NCBI GenBank assembly: GCA_029718625.1
Contig: CM056380.1
Span: 40,649,680-40,713,679, forward strand
DNA from: Synaphobranchus kaupii
Lineage: Eukaryota > Chordata > Actinopteri > Anguilliformes > Synaphobranchidae
Direction of reading: 5' to 3'
Length of the DNA stretch: 64,000 nucleotides
Shown here: one piece after another, positions 11,842 to 23,605 of the stretch
How the letters are laid out: each line of letters starts with the position of its first letter
How positions within the stretch are numbered: position 1 is the stretch's first letter
The notes under the pieces: model-generated
Seen by the model: the letters and a program-made list of their open reading frames with translations, nothing else
What the model was told of the DNA's origin: nothing
Databases searched by the model: none
Translations under genes and position numbers: made by a program

Positions 11842-12936
11842 CAGTGGGCACAGAAATTATTCGGGCAGTGACACAATTTTTGTTGTTTTGGCTCTGTACT
11901 CCAGAATATTCGGTTTGAAATGGAACAGTGACTATGAGGTTAAAGTGCAGACTTTCAGCTTTAATTTCAGGGTTTTTACATTCATAACGCGTGAACACTG
12001 TTGCAGTCTTTTTATACAGTCCCCCCATTTTAGGGGACGAGAAATAATTGGACAAATTAACTTAAACTTAAATAAAGTAATCATATTTAATATTTGGTTG
12101 CATATCCTTTGCATGCCATGACTTTCTGATGCCTGTGACCCAACAACATTAAAAGACTCTTGATATCTTATTTTCTGGTACTCTTACAAGCCATAGTACA
12201 ACTGGATCTGTATGGGAATTGGGGGGGGGGGGGGGGCTAGATTAACCTGAAATTACGCTGGAACAGTATGGATCACATGGTTGGCTAAATGGCTGTAAAT
12301 CATCAAGGGTTTGAGGTATCAAACGAGCCTGAAACATCGCTCTAATGCCAGATATGCAGTAGATATTGATGGATCACTTTAAGGGTTGTTTCTCCTGACT
12401 CATTTTTCCATAGAGTTCAATAGGAAAATGAGTCAGGAGAAACAACCCTTAAAGTCATCCATCCATATCTACTGCATATCTGGCAACAGAGTGATGGTTT
12501 GAGGCTCGTTTGATACCTCAGACCCTCGATGACTAACAGCCATTTAGCCAACCATGTACTCCATACTGTTCCAGTGTAATTTACAGCTTAATATAGACCC
12601 ACCCGCCAATTCCCATACAGATCCATTCAATGTTGTTGAGTCACAGGCATCAGAAAGTCATGGCATGCAAAGGATATGCAACCAAATATAAAATATGATT
12701 ACTTTATTTAAGTTTATGTTAATTTGTCCAATTAATTTTCGTCCCCTAAAATGGGGGGACTGTGTATAAAAAGGGCTAAAATTGCGACACGGTTCACGCG
12801 ATATGGATGTAAAAACCCTCAAATTAAAGCTGAAAGTCTGCACTTTAACCTCATAGTCACTGTTCCATTTCAAACCCAATGTTCTGGAATACAGAGCCAA
12901 AACAACAAAAATTGTGTCACTGCCCGAATTTCACTG
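11842..12936. mobile_element. Foldback (giant hairpin) Tc1-type element, copy 1
   Basis: The two halves are near-perfect reverse complements: the left arm runs from CAGTGGGCACAG to about 12410 and the right arm returns from about 12425 to CACTG at 12936, leaving only about a dozen bases of loop. Arms are about 550 bp, with a few mismatches and one 9-bp difference near the ends. The left end follows a TA dinucleotide and starts CAGTG, as in fish Tc1-like elements. No transposase is present. The left arm contains a 16-bp poly-G run (12221-12236). A core block at about 12097-12200 reappears at 28118-28225. Confidence 0.75.
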
Positions 12937-13379
12937 GGACTACGGGACGGATGACTATGCTGCTCCTCAGTGCTGGTTACCCTTTTGCCTACGTGTGTCA
13001 TCGCTGTCACTTGGCTTCCAGCGTTTCGCTCTTATCAGTAGATTATGCATCATGACCTCATCGCCCAGTATCGTCCGAGCGGAGTTCGTCCCGTTATTCG
13101 TGTAATTAATGCGAAGTTGTCCTAATATAGCGTTTTCATTGAACTAATAGTCATACAACTTTCCCATGTTGTAGCATAAAGTTAAATGTCATTATTTATA
13201 TTTAAAATAATCGCCTACATGCAGTATGCCCATTTAGTAGGCTTTCGGTGTCATTCTAAACTGCAGAAAAACACGATTCTCCGCTTTTGTTCGTAATTAT
13301 TATTATATTCGTATAATATGTTCATAGCTAGAGAGGTCCAGGTGGAAATGAAACCTTGGTATCCCTCCATTCTCTGTGT
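12937..13379. other. Non-coding stretch
   Basis: AT-rich sequence without recognised genes or repeat ends. Confidence 0.4.
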
Positions 13380-13673
13380 CTACCAGTGAGCTGCTCGTGA
13401 GGTACACCACCAAGGCCAACTGATGCAAGCTCCCCCTATGTCCCGCCCTGTGTCTCCACTGTGTCTGAGTTTAGAGGTCCGACATTGTTTCCAACTGCAG
13501 GTAATGGCGATTCTCGCATTATCCCGGGTTCAATGCTCCAAGTAACTGGTCCGCCGGATTTCGTTATGGGAGTCTCTGGAGTTGCGGAAGCTATTTTTTG
13601 CTAGCGCTAGCAGCACGAACTTTTCTGTGCTTTAAAATACATCACTCTGTCCCGGTCCTGATTCAGTGAGAAG
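13380..13673 (+). promoter_or_regulatory. Candidate promoter / non-coding first exon
   Basis: About 14 CpGs fall in 300 bp, more than in neighbouring DNA, and the block ends at an excellent splice donor, GAGAAG followed by GTAAGT, with the intron starting at 13674. This combination suits a non-coding first exon of usp54 joined to the leader exon near 29870, but there is no transcript evidence in the sequence. It could equally be a chance donor. Confidence 0.22.
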
Positions 13674-16600
13674 GTAAGTTTGCTTATTTTATCACTGTTG
13701 TAGGTCAACTAAAAGCACTACACCGGGTAGAAAGGTAAATGTCTTAGTTTTTTGTCGCGATATATTTCTCAGAAGGACTACAATGAGACTGTGCCACATT
13801 GCGTTTTCCAGTGTACCGTTACTCGTAGCGTGGCATTGCTGCAGCTGGGTGTTACACGGAAAGGGGATAAGTTTAGCAACTCATTCAAATCGGCTAGTCT
13901 TTTCTTAGGGCGATGTTATAGGACAGTCAGCTGCTGTAAATAGCAAGTTTACCGTCGCTTGTTGAGTGCAAACCATAGATGCAAACTGTAGCCTGTATGT
14001 AAGTCAGGCGCAACTGCACATAACGATAGTTGCCCTGTCCTTTGTTGTTGGCGTCTGGTTTATCTTGAATAGATATGTATTATTTGAAGAATGTTATCTA
14101 AGCATTTCATTGTGTTAAATGGCTTAGCTGTGTTGGCTACTGTGTAACGTTATTTGCATTTCCCAAAACGTGCAGTAAGTTACAGTCAGCAATTTAACTT
14201 GGTTATTTACAAACATTCCTGCCCGGGCAAAGGCAAAGCTAGCTGCGGTAGTTAAACCGTTTGGCCACCTGACTAAAACTGCTTACCAGGCTAGACATAT
14301 TCTGTTTAAAACATGAAAACTTTTAGTGATAATGGAAACTAGTTGGCTAGTACTTTTTGAATGTCTGTTTTTAAAGTTCCTTTAAGTAAAGGCCTGCTTT
14401 CATTTAAGTTAGGTTGGAAAGGCAGGCAGTTGTCCTAGGTCGGACCGCTGTGATAGCAGTTTGTGAGATTGATTCACATGCCTGCAGAAACAATGATGAG
14501 TTTCGTCTGTTTTTCCCCGTTGCACCTGCTCCTCATATTTTTCTATTTTCGTATTTGCATGCTTTGCATCTGATGGACTCAGAAGAGCCTTATTAGCTAT
14601 TGTGATTCAATTTCCTCCGTCTTTCCACATATTGTATTCGCCAGCGACCTCCCTGGGTATATCTTTTGAAGAATCTTCACCTAATTTGAATATATGCATC
14701 AAAAAGCACGCATACATTCTCTTTAGTTTCACAGATCTATTGTGTTTTGGTTTAAGATGTTCCGGGTTTTATATATGCTTGAAATATTCCCCTTAAAGTG
14801 TACAGACTATGTGTTTCTGAGTTAAAATATCTGGTCTGTATAAAAGTAAACTCCTCAATAGTTGCAATGTAGGCCTACCTTCAATAATGTGCAGAATGAA
14901 ATTTGATCATTAATGACAGGTCTGAGCTATACCTTTTTTCCATTTGTGGATATTTTAAAATAATTAAGGGAAGTCTACACTTTTGTTATTGTTCCCTTTT
15001 TTGGTATTCATTTTGGAGGAAAAAGTGGTGTGCTGTGAGCCTTTGACATTTCACTAATTTGATGTGGATTGATGCTATTGGCACCATTTATATGTAAATG
15101 CATGTATTTGCCTTAGAAGCACAGCACAGGAGTGAAAATATGCTTTTAATTTAGGCTATAACTTGTGTTTGTACGCAGTGTCAAATTGTTCAGCATTGAC
15201 CATTTGACTGGTGGTGAGTCATGGTTACAATTCATAACTCCAGCAGTTTTCATGTAGGTGAATATTTGTTGATTTTTTTGCTTGGTGTTGAAAGGAATGA
15301 TCTCAGAAAGTTCTCTTACACATGGTTTGAATAAATTAGCTTAAAATCAACTTTTGATGGAAGTTTAAAAAAATAAATAAAAAATTGTGTGAAAAAATTG
15401 GCATTCTTTGTTGCGAGGTCAGGAACTGCGGTTTGATTTCTTATAGAAAGGCCAAAATTATGTTAATGAATGGGGTTTTTGGCTGCAGAACCTATCAACT
15501 TTATACAGCTTCACCTGTTCTTTTTTCACGTTAAATGTGTCTGCTTCTTCTCTCTGAACAGTCTATTTGTGTGAAGTTCTGGTTGTGGCTTTGAAAATAT
15601 TTGTTTGTATTTATCTGTTTCAGATTCATAGAATTGGGATTTTCGGATTGGAACTGAACATATTAGTCGTTTATGCAGCCATGCAATGTAACGCATGACA
15701 AAATGTGAGCTATAGGAAGCTCTGTTTAATCATTTGAACCAGTCCAGATCATTTGAACAGCCAATCAATACTCCTTGTATTGATTGGCTGTTTGTCTGCT
15801 CTTTTGGTGCCTGGCTCTCCTACCTGGACTCATCGAATGCTGATGCAATTACTGCACTACTTTAAATCACAAGTGAAAAAATTTTCTTTGACATATGTTT
15901 TCCATATGACTGTTGGGTTGGCCATATTGAGATGAAGGTGTTAGTCATGCGTGAGATATTGTGCCGATGCCTGCTTAAAAATATCGCTGCCAAGTCTGTG
16001 CCCAGGAGAGGGTGATTGTAAGTTCATCAAACGTTCACAAACTGCTGTTCAACATTATTCAGATGGCTGCAAGTATAAAGATGTTTTTTTGAGTGTGCAT
16101 TGTGCAAGTTTATTTTATTGTTTCTGACAAAACGCACGTCTCTGGAGGTTTTTGGGAATTTGTTGGGCTACCTTGTTTAAATGCCTTCAGACATAAACAG
16201 AGCAGAGCGAGTGGTTAAAATGGAGGGAAAAGGAAGAACATGAAGTATTAAAAAACCCAGAATAAATAGAGCTGTCTATTTTGCAGCTGAGAAATGATCC
16301 TTTGATATGACCACAAAATGATAGCCCCCCAGAGGCTTGTCTTTAAAGTTCTGCCTGTTGCCTGTTACCAATGAGGGTTGTATGCCGCAAGTCATCGCCT
16401 CTCTTAGCCTGCACTGGGCGGGGGGTATGGGGGGTCAGCTCCAGAGGCAATGGTCCATGCTAACAGAATAAGCCGCGCGACGGGATCTCAGAGAGATGGA
16501 TGACTTGGGCTCTGTTTTTCTCTCCTCTCTTGGGCACGACAGCAGAACGTGGGTATCTGATGGGAGGTCGCGACCTGGGTAGTGTCGGCATCTCGGGAGC

Positions 16601-17246
16601 CGCTCCAGCGAAGGAGTTTTTTTTTACGACCAAGCCGTCCCTCGGCGGGCGTCAACCGTAGCAACCCCCCCCCCCCCCCCCCCTCCTCAGTTTCCTGGGA
16701 TCGGATCACAAGCCCCGCCAGCGGACGCAAGTCCCGGGAGGGCAGTAATCCTGACGTACCGGCCATCTCCAGAGGCTTGCTTTAGGCCCCACTTGCTGTT
16801 TGCTTTCCAAGATTCACAACAACTGTCAAGGCCCATTAGCTTGATTACCACCCTCTCCTGGCCCAAGTTGAAGTGGAGAAATATGAATTTTCTGTTTTAA
16901 GTGCAGAAAATACGCCCCCTGTATTTTAGGCTTGTTTGTCGGCTGCATATTGTTTGCCAGAGTCACTTGCTTATATTTTGCATGAAAAGTCTTCCTTGTC
17001 TGAAATTTTAAAATAAACTATCTAATGGATGCCTCTTTCAGTTCCCTCACTTCCTGCTTGTGAAAAGGAACTACAGTGGAGGAACGCTGAAGTAGCTGTA
17101 GTTTTCTATTTGCAGAAGTTAAAACACCTGCGACTATCCTGACAACTTGGCAACTACACCACAAAGATGGTGTTTACTTTGAGGAGGGAAGAGTTGTATC
17201 GCTGGACCTTTGAGGTTGTGGCTGCTTTTGGATGCGTTTGCAAATA
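13674..17246. other. Non-coding stretch
   Basis: No coding family recognised. It contains a perfect 16-bp stem hairpin (15756-15792) and a 19-bp poly-C run at 16665-16683. If the candidate exon ending at 13673 is real, this is intronic. Confidence 0.4.
15756..15792. repeat. Perfect 16-bp inverted repeat with CCAAT boxes
   Basis: AACAGCCAATCAATAC is followed by a five-base loop and its exact reverse complement. Each arm holds a CCAAT motif, one in each orientation. The arm length without mismatch is unlikely by chance over this distance. It might be a short MITE remnant, a cruciform or an NF-Y-type site pair. Confidence 0.6.
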
Positions 17247-18775
17247 CACTACTCACAAAAAGTTAGGGATATTCGGCTTTCGGGTGAAATTTCAGGATGA
17301 ACCTAAAATGCACTATAACCTTTACAGGTGAAATTAATTTGACCTTCTCTAAACTTTTGAATGCACATGTCCAACTATTCAATGTTTCAGTACTTTTTGC
17401 ACAACTTGCTGTTCTCTAACAAGGAGCTGAACGGCAAAATTCACAACAGGTGTTTGATCCATGAATCGACCAATAAATTTCCTGGTTCAATTAGAATTGG
17501 TATTTAAACAGTCCTCTTCATCATGCTGTTCACATTTTGACATCATGAGACCAAGACGACACCTAACAATTGATCAACAGTACCTCGCCATTGCGAGGCT
17601 TCAAACAGGATGTTCTCAGAGGGAAGTGGCCACTGAGCTTAGAGTGTCACAGAGTGTCATCAGCAGGTTGCAACAGAGATACAGAGAGACTGGAAGAGTC
17701 ACAGATAGGCATAGAAGTGGACGTCCTTTGGCCACATCCCACACTGATGACCGCTTCATTGTGAACAGTGCCCTGCGGAACCGGATGATGAATGCCACTC
17801 AACTCCAGGCACATTTAAGGGAGGTGAGAGGCACCCAAGTGTCACGTCAGACCATTCGAAACCGTTTACATCAGCGTGGTCTGCGTGCTAGACGACCTGC
17901 AAGGGTACCTGACCACACCACCAGGCACAGGCGTCATCGTCTTGCATGGGCCAGGGAGCATTTACGCTGGACGAGGGACCAGTGGGCCTCAGTGCTGTTC
18001 TCTGATGAAAGTCGATTCACGTTGAGCAGAAATGATGGCCGCCAACGATGTTGGAGACGTCAAGGAGAGCGCTATGCATCAGCCACTGTTGTCACCAGAC
18101 GACCATTTGGTGGTGGCGGTGTTAGTGTGGGCAGGTGTGTCTAGTCAATACAGAACTGCTCTACACTTTGTGAATGGTACAGTGACAAGCCCATACTACC
18201 TGAATAACATCATTAATCCAGTCATTGTGCCCCTGCATGAACAACACAGGCCTAATTTCATCTTCATGGACGACAATGCTCCAGCTCATCGAGGTCGCAT
18301 CATTAGGGAAAGGCTGCTGGAGACTGGGGTACCTCAAATGGAGTGGCCTGCACTTTCTCCAGACCTGAATCCCATAGAAAACCTATGGGATCAGCTGACT
18401 CACCGTGTAGAGGCTCGTAACTCTGTACCCCAGAACCTCAATGACCTGAGGGCCGCCCTTCAAGAAGAGTGGGATGCCATGCCTCAGCAGACAATAAGTC
18501 GACTTGTGAACAGCATGAGACGTCGTTGTCAAGCTGTAATTGATGCTCAAGGGCACATGACAAGTTATTGAGACATTGACATTTTTGTTGTGGTATACCC
18601 ACCACTGTTGTTGGCTTTTGTTTCAATAAATTGTTTGAGATGAGGAAATCACCATTGCATGCTTCTACTTAAATGCCCTACTTTCATGATACGTATAATA
18701 TCACTGTAGCGTGAACTTACATTTTCCATAAATTTCACCCGAAAGCCAAATATCCCTAACTTTTTGTGAGTAGTG
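17247..18775 (+). mobile_element. Tc1-like transposon, nearly complete
   Basis: Terminal inverted repeats of about 45 bp begin CACTACTCACAAAAAGTTAG and recur inverted at the right end with very few differences. A TA target duplication flanks both ends (17245-17246 and 18776-18777). The 1.53-kb length, TA target and single transposase frame are diagnostic of the Tc1 branch of Tc1/mariner. The high similarity of the ends and the almost intact transposase suggest a relatively young insertion. It lies upstream of usp54 in the same orientation. An AATAAA-type signal is present near 18622. Confidence 0.9.
17545..18571 (+). pseudogene. Tc1-like transposase with one frameshift
   Basis: Tc1-family transposases bind the terminal repeats through paired N-terminal helix-turn-helix domains and cut and join DNA with a DDE catalytic domain. 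Here the start is MRPRRHLT at 17545. The HTH region includes SQREVATELRVSQSVISRL, and the linker has the GRPL-type motif. All three catalytic blocks are visible: SDESRF (first Asp), MDDNAPAH (second Asp) and SPDLNPIENLW (Glu). The reading frame shifts near 18121-18128, just before the VWAGV motif, consistent with loss of two bases (or a gain of one). The later half continues in another frame to a TGA at 18569-18571. The total span would give about 342 residues, the usual Tc1 length. As it stands the copy should not make full-length enzyme. Confidence 0.88.
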
Positions 18776-18777
18776 TA

Positions 18778-19279
18778 TGATTGGAATGAAGAGGGCAACG
18801 ATTTGTTGTGGGCTGACTTCAAAATGGTTTGGAGTGTCTTGAATGTACCCCTAATACCAAGCATGTCGCTGACCCCTGACCTTTCACTCAGACCAATTGT
18901 GGCTCTATTTGTTTTCAGGGTAACAATACAGGGGCTAACCCAAGTGAATTAAACATATGATATAAACCTCCCCAAAACGTGAAGTTCTGTAGCTTGCACT
19001 CTCCGGTATAGGAAGTTTTCCGCATTATTGGTGGTAGAGTTGGACGCCTGGTCCACCATTAAATTCACTGATGAAAAATGCATAGCTACTGGACTAATGA
19101 ACTTTCTCACTCTACTTTAATTTTCCCAATGCAAAACTATTTTTGACAAAATTCCACAATAAGTTTTTCATAAAATTCTGTGTTATTTGCAAAACTCCAT
19201 TAATTAAAAAGGCTCAATGCACAGCCCCATATAAAAAAGAATAGCCTTTCTGCCTTCAGTGAGTGGATTAGCTCAGTCA
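18778..19279. other. Non-coding stretch
   Basis: No gene or repeat structure recognised. Confidence 0.4.
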
Positions 19280-19283
19280 TTAA

Positions 19284-19714
19284 AGGTTGTATCAGCGATT
19301 TTGGGTCGAAACATAAATGATCACATTCTTCTGATTTTTCCTCACGATCCGCTAGCTGCCCGCCCCATAAGCAGGCCGTCAAAAAACCGCGTCTCTGTAG
19401 GCAGCCTATGTTCCGAGATCGTACACAAAAACAAATGGTACTACCAACCACTCAAAACCAAAATAAACAGTATTCCAACCAATCACCGACAAGGGGTGGG
19501 TGATACTAATACGCTAATACTCTTATCTCGCTGAAATCTTGACGGATTTACAAACGGTTTGGTTTCTTACAAACGTTATTAACGTGGTTATAATTCTGGA
19601 TGCTTGAACACTATTTTTTAAAACATAACATAATTGGCTCTGAGCTGGAGCTGGCTCTGTTTGTTTGGGATTTCGCTTCAGAAGTGACGTCACCCAAAAT
19701 CGCTGATACAACCT
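19284..19714. mobile_element. TTAA-target MITE
   Basis: Ends are exact inverted repeats: AGGTTGTATCAGCGATTTTG at the left and its reverse complement at the right, continuing to about 23 bp (ending GGGT). TTAA flanks both sides (19280-19283 and 19715-19718). TTAA target duplication is typical of piggyBac and Kolobok transposases. No transposase is encoded in the 431 bp. Confidence 0.75.
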
Positions 19715-19718
19715 TTAA

Positions 19719-20350
19719 TGAATGCGGTGTACCAGTGCAGACTATAGAGCTCCGTAGTCCCGCCCACTTTGGTGACAAACTTCTGGTGCCACTTTTCGTA
19801 AAAATTATAATGGGAGTCAATGGACAGGCAGCTAGATGTTCAAAACACCCAAGAGAGGGGTTGTCATATTTTAAAATAATTTATAAAATTGGTAATTAGA
19901 AATTATGTCCAACAAATAAACAACGAGCGTTTTCAAAAAAACTGCTCACACTGCTGAAGTGAAAGCCATAAAGCTGACACTTTCGACATGGCCAGACTGA
20001 TAGTGATTCTCGCCCTTGGCGATACTGTTAGTTTCACTCCCATAATAAGACAAAGTGATAGCCATTTTCGCTAGCAGAGCGACCGGTAGCTACGTCTTTG
20101 CCCAGTAGCTTCCAAATAAGTTACAAGAGCAGACCGAGTGTTAGCCATTTTCGCTAGCAGAGCGGCCGCCCGGTAGCGACCATGTTAGCTAGCAAGAGCC
20201 AGCTATGTACGACCGGGGATTCTGGGTAGTGTAGTTATGTTTCTCAAACTCTGTTAAATATACGATTAAAATTTGATTTAAACGCAGTGATGAGTATGTA
20301 ATGGACTATGTATCACATATATGTAAAAACTTTGGTCCATACAATGCCAT
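19719..20350. other. Non-coding, probably repeat-derived
   Basis: A 23-bp motif (TAGCCATTTTCGCTAGCAGA plus GCG) occurs twice in direct orientation, at 20059 and 20142. The text ending in GATTCTGGGTAGTGTAG near 20220 resembles ends of fish non-autonomous transposons, but I could not find a matching partner end. No coding sequence is seen. Confidence 0.35.
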
Positions 20351-21221
20351 ATATGGGCCATTCTACAAAAGTCATGCAAATTGCTGTCCCTCTCTGATAA
20401 AGGTAAGAAATTGACCAATAAAATCTTTCAATGCTATATAATTCATTAGATCATGTTATGTTTTAATATAATCCATGATATAAATTGCAGTAATAATAGT
20501 TACATTTATCCAAAATCAACACTTATACTCTTGGGAGTATAAATTCCTATTGGGAGATGGCTGTCCCCACTATCAACCCTTAAACTGGTGCATTAAAAAA
20601 TAATACCAAAAATATTTTTGCCAATTATTTGACTTGTCTCATTCAATAAAGCATGTGAATTTTTATCAAATATAAGTTCAAATAATGCAATCTATTTTGT
20701 AATAAATTTTATAATTCAAAAAACCTATCGAAAAAATGCTGTCCCCAATTTTTACGTCACAACCGAAACGTACACTGTTTGAGTCTGTGCAGTGAACCTG
20801 CTTGTAGCCACACACCCCTTTTTTTAACCAGGAAATTAGACCGCCTTCATATGAATCAAGGCCACATGGTGAGTAGCTAGGTTTTAGCGTTTTGATATAA
20901 CTGTCCTTCAAAGTATGAAAATTAGTCTGTGGTTTGAGACGTCACACCCAAACACCCAAGTTTTCATATTAGAGAAAAAAAGTTGATTTCATAACTGTAG
21001 ATTTGATTAAAAGGAAGGTGCATCTGCACAGAGAAGTGGTTGCTAACCATGTGCTTGCTAAATCTTTTGTTTTGTGGACGAAATTAGCCAAAATTGTCAC
21101 AACCGAAACAGTCACTACCGAAACAAATGGTATTGTTTTGACAGGCCTGTTTCGGTTGGTGACACTTGTCCGTAACTTCTTATTAAAGACAATAAATAGT
21201 GAGACAATCAATGCACATGTA

Positions 21222-22757
21222 CAAACCTCAATTCCAAAAAAGTTGGGACAGTGTATAAAATGTAAATAAAAACAGAAAGCAGTGATTTGCGAGTCCTTTT
21301 TGTATTCAATTGAAAACAGTACAAAGACAAGATATTTCATGTTTTAACTAATCAACTTTATTCTACATTTCATTTTCTATTCAGCTCATTCTACATTTGA
21401 TGCCTGCAACACCTCCCAAAAAATTTGGGACAGGGGCATGTTTACCTTTGTGTTACATCACCTGTCCTTTTAACAACACTCAGTAATCTTTTGGGAACTA
21501 CAACACTAATTGTTGTAGTTTTGAAAGCAGAATTGTTTCCCATTCTTGCTTAATAAGAGACTTCAGCTGCTCACCAGTCCGGGGTCTCCATTGTCATATT
21601 TTGGGCTTCATAATGCGCCACATGTTTTCAATGGGACACAGGTCTGGACTGCAGGCAGGCCAGTCTAGCACCCGCACTCTCTGACGACGAAGCCATGCTG
21701 TTGTAACACGTGCTGAATGTGGCTTGGCATTGTCTTACTGAAATAAGCAGGGATGTCCCTGAAAAAGCGATTGTCTAGATTGCAGCAAATGTTGCTCCAA
21801 AATGCATATGTACCCTTCAGCGTTAATGCTGCTTTCACAGATGTGCAAGTTACCCATGCCATGGGCACTAACACCCCCATACCATGACAGAGGCTGGCTT
21901 TTGAACCTTGTGTTGGTAACAATCGAGATGGTCCTTTTCCTCTTTGGCCGGGAGAACACGATGTCCATTATTTCCAAAAACAATTTGAAAGGTGGACTCG
22001 TCAGACCACAGCACACGTTTCCACTTTGCATCAGTCCATCTCAGTTGAGCCCAGAGAAGTCGGCGGCGTTTCTGGATGTTGTTGATTTGTGGTTTACGCT
22101 TTGGGTAGTAGAGTCTTAACGTGCATTTGTAGATGCAGCGACAAATTGTGTTTACTGACAATGGTTTTCTGAAGTATTCCTGGGCCCATGTGGTTATATT
22201 CATTACAGAAGCATGCCGTTTTTAATGTAGTGCTGTCTGAAGGATCGAAGGTCACAGGCATTCAATATTGGTTTACGGCCTTGCCCGTTTTCTCCAGATT
22301 CTCTGAATCTTTTACTAATATTATGGACTGTAGATGGTGAAATCCCTAAATTCCTTGCAATCGTGTGTTGAGAAATGTTCTGAAACTGTTGGACTATTCG
22401 CTCATGCAGTTTTTCACAAAGTGGATGCTCCTTTTATACCCAGTCATGATAGCATTACCTGTCACCTATTCACCTATTTACCTGTGGAATGTTCCAAACA
22501 GGTGTTTTTTGAACATTCCACAACCTTCCCAGTCTTTTTTATACCCCTGTCCCAACTTTTTTGGAACATGTTGCAGGCATCAAATTCGGAATTAGCGTAT
22601 ATTTCCAAAAAATCAATGAAGTTGCTAAGGTAAAACATTAAATATCTTTTAAATATCGTTTTCATTTAAATATATAGACAAGAGAATTTACAAATCACTG
22701 CTTTCTGGTTTTATTTGCATTTTACGTACTGTCCCAACTTTGGAATTCAGGTTTCAG
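21222..22757 (-). mobile_element. Tc1-like transposon nested in the 20355-23325 element
   Basis: Inverted ends contain CAATTCCAAAAAAGTTGGGA at the left and, inverted at the right, GAATTCCAAAGTTGGGACAG, with similarity running on through AACAGAAAGCAGTGATTT for roughly 60 bp. TA flanks each side (21220-21221, 22758-22759). The 1.54-kb length and the decayed minus-strand Tc1 transposase inside support the family. More diverged than the 17247-18775 element. Its insertion postdates the host element. Confidence 0.8.
21440..22420 (-). pseudogene. Decayed Tc1-like transposase
   Basis: Read on the minus strand, the N-terminal part shows HTH sequence (QHTIARNLGISPSTVHNISK) and a GRKP-type linker, then a stop near 22205. 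The middle part, open at 21868-22203, has VLWSDESTFQ (first catalytic Asp) and SVMVWGC. Further on, in other frames, come DNAKPHSARV (second Asp) and SPDLCPIENMWR (Glu). Several stops and frameshifts separate these blocks, so no functional enzyme is made. It belongs to a Tc1 lineage distinct from the copy at 17545-18571, judging from the different motif wording. Confidence 0.8.
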
Positions 22758-23404
22758 TAAGAGATGTCACAACCGCTACAATGTGGTCACAACCGAAACA
22801 CCTGCTGTTTTGTTAAAATTTTGAATAATATGAATAATCAATCAAATATCCAAGATATTGTGCTGGTGAGGGTATATATAATCTCATAAATAAGAATCTA
22901 TCAAATTCATGTGATCAAATCTGTCCATTTTATAGAGGACATTTGTACGGAGTTTTCACTAAATTTAATTAATCCAATGTTTTATTTGATTTAAAAATTC
23001 AGGGCAATTGATTCAAATTCAACAGCAGTCAAGATTTATTTTCAAAAATGTCATTTTCAAAGGGGTGAATTAAACTTATCAATTGGGTATGTAATTTTAT
23101 TTCAAAAGCAGGTTTTACACCATGTTTCGGTTGTGACATATTTAGGAGCAGTCAGTAAATTCATCCTTATTCTTAAAAAATTACATGAGATTGCACTGTA
23201 CATCCAGTATATTTATGTATCTCAGATAAAGTGTAACACATATATTATAAAAGAATTTTGCAAAAAGAATACAAATTTACACTTTTCTCCAACCCTCAAT
23301 TTGCACGACTTCTGTAGAATGGCCCATATCATCATAAGGGTGAGGGGTTGTTCCGAAGTGGGGAAAACTGGCCAGATTTGAACCCAAAATGCATGTGTCC
23401 ATAT

Positions 23405-23605
23405 AGTATAACTGAGTATGGCACTGGAGTTGCAGGTTTAATTCCCTGGTGGCACAGCCACTGTTTTCTTGAGCAAAGTGCTCAACCGGAACTGTTTCAG
23501 TAAAGTCTCCAGCTATGTAAATTGATTGTAAAAGACATGTTCTGTAAGTCACTCTGGATAGCAGCAGCGTCTGCTAAATACACTATGCAAATGCAATGTA
23601 AATAT
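23405..23605 (+). mobile_element. tRNA-derived SINE
   Basis: A B-box-like GGTTTAATTCC follows TTGCAG near 23440. The typical conserved middle TTGAGCAAAGTGCTCAACC and the teleost SINE tail GTAAGTCACTCTGGATA...GTCTGCTAAATAC follow. The promoter A-box region is poorly preserved. Probably inactive. Confidence 0.6.

Larger units (their letters stand above)
20756..23137. repeat. Seven dispersed copies of GTCACAACCGAAAC
   Basis: Direct copies at 20756-20769, 21096-21109, 21111-21124 (one change), 22766-22779 (two changes) and 22786-22799. Inverted copies are at 21149-21163 (one inserted base) and 23124-23137. All lie inside the 20355-23325 element and outside the nested Tc1 copy. Dispersed short repeats in non-autonomous transposons are often transposase-binding sites; that role is inferred. 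Confidence 0.7.
20355..23325. mobile_element. Unassigned TIR transposon interrupted by a Tc1 element
   Basis: The left end GGGCCATTCTACAAAAGTCA and the reverse complement of the right end (GGGCCATTCTACAGAAGTCG) agree over 29 bp with two transitions. ATAT lies at both borders (20351-20354, 23326-23329), either a 4-bp target duplication or part of the repeat. Removing the nested Tc1 element (21222-22757) leaves about 1.43 kb with no coding sequence, so it is non-autonomous. The interior carries seven copies of a 14-bp motif (see separate entry). Families with 4-bp targets such as Sola or Chapaev are possible, but I do not recognise the termini. Confidence 0.65.

Noticed and set aside
19259..19290. 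tRNA-like text (TTAGCTCAGT) suggesting a tRNA gene
   Set aside because: No matching B-box, anticodon arm or acceptor stem follows; it borders a TTAA MITE.
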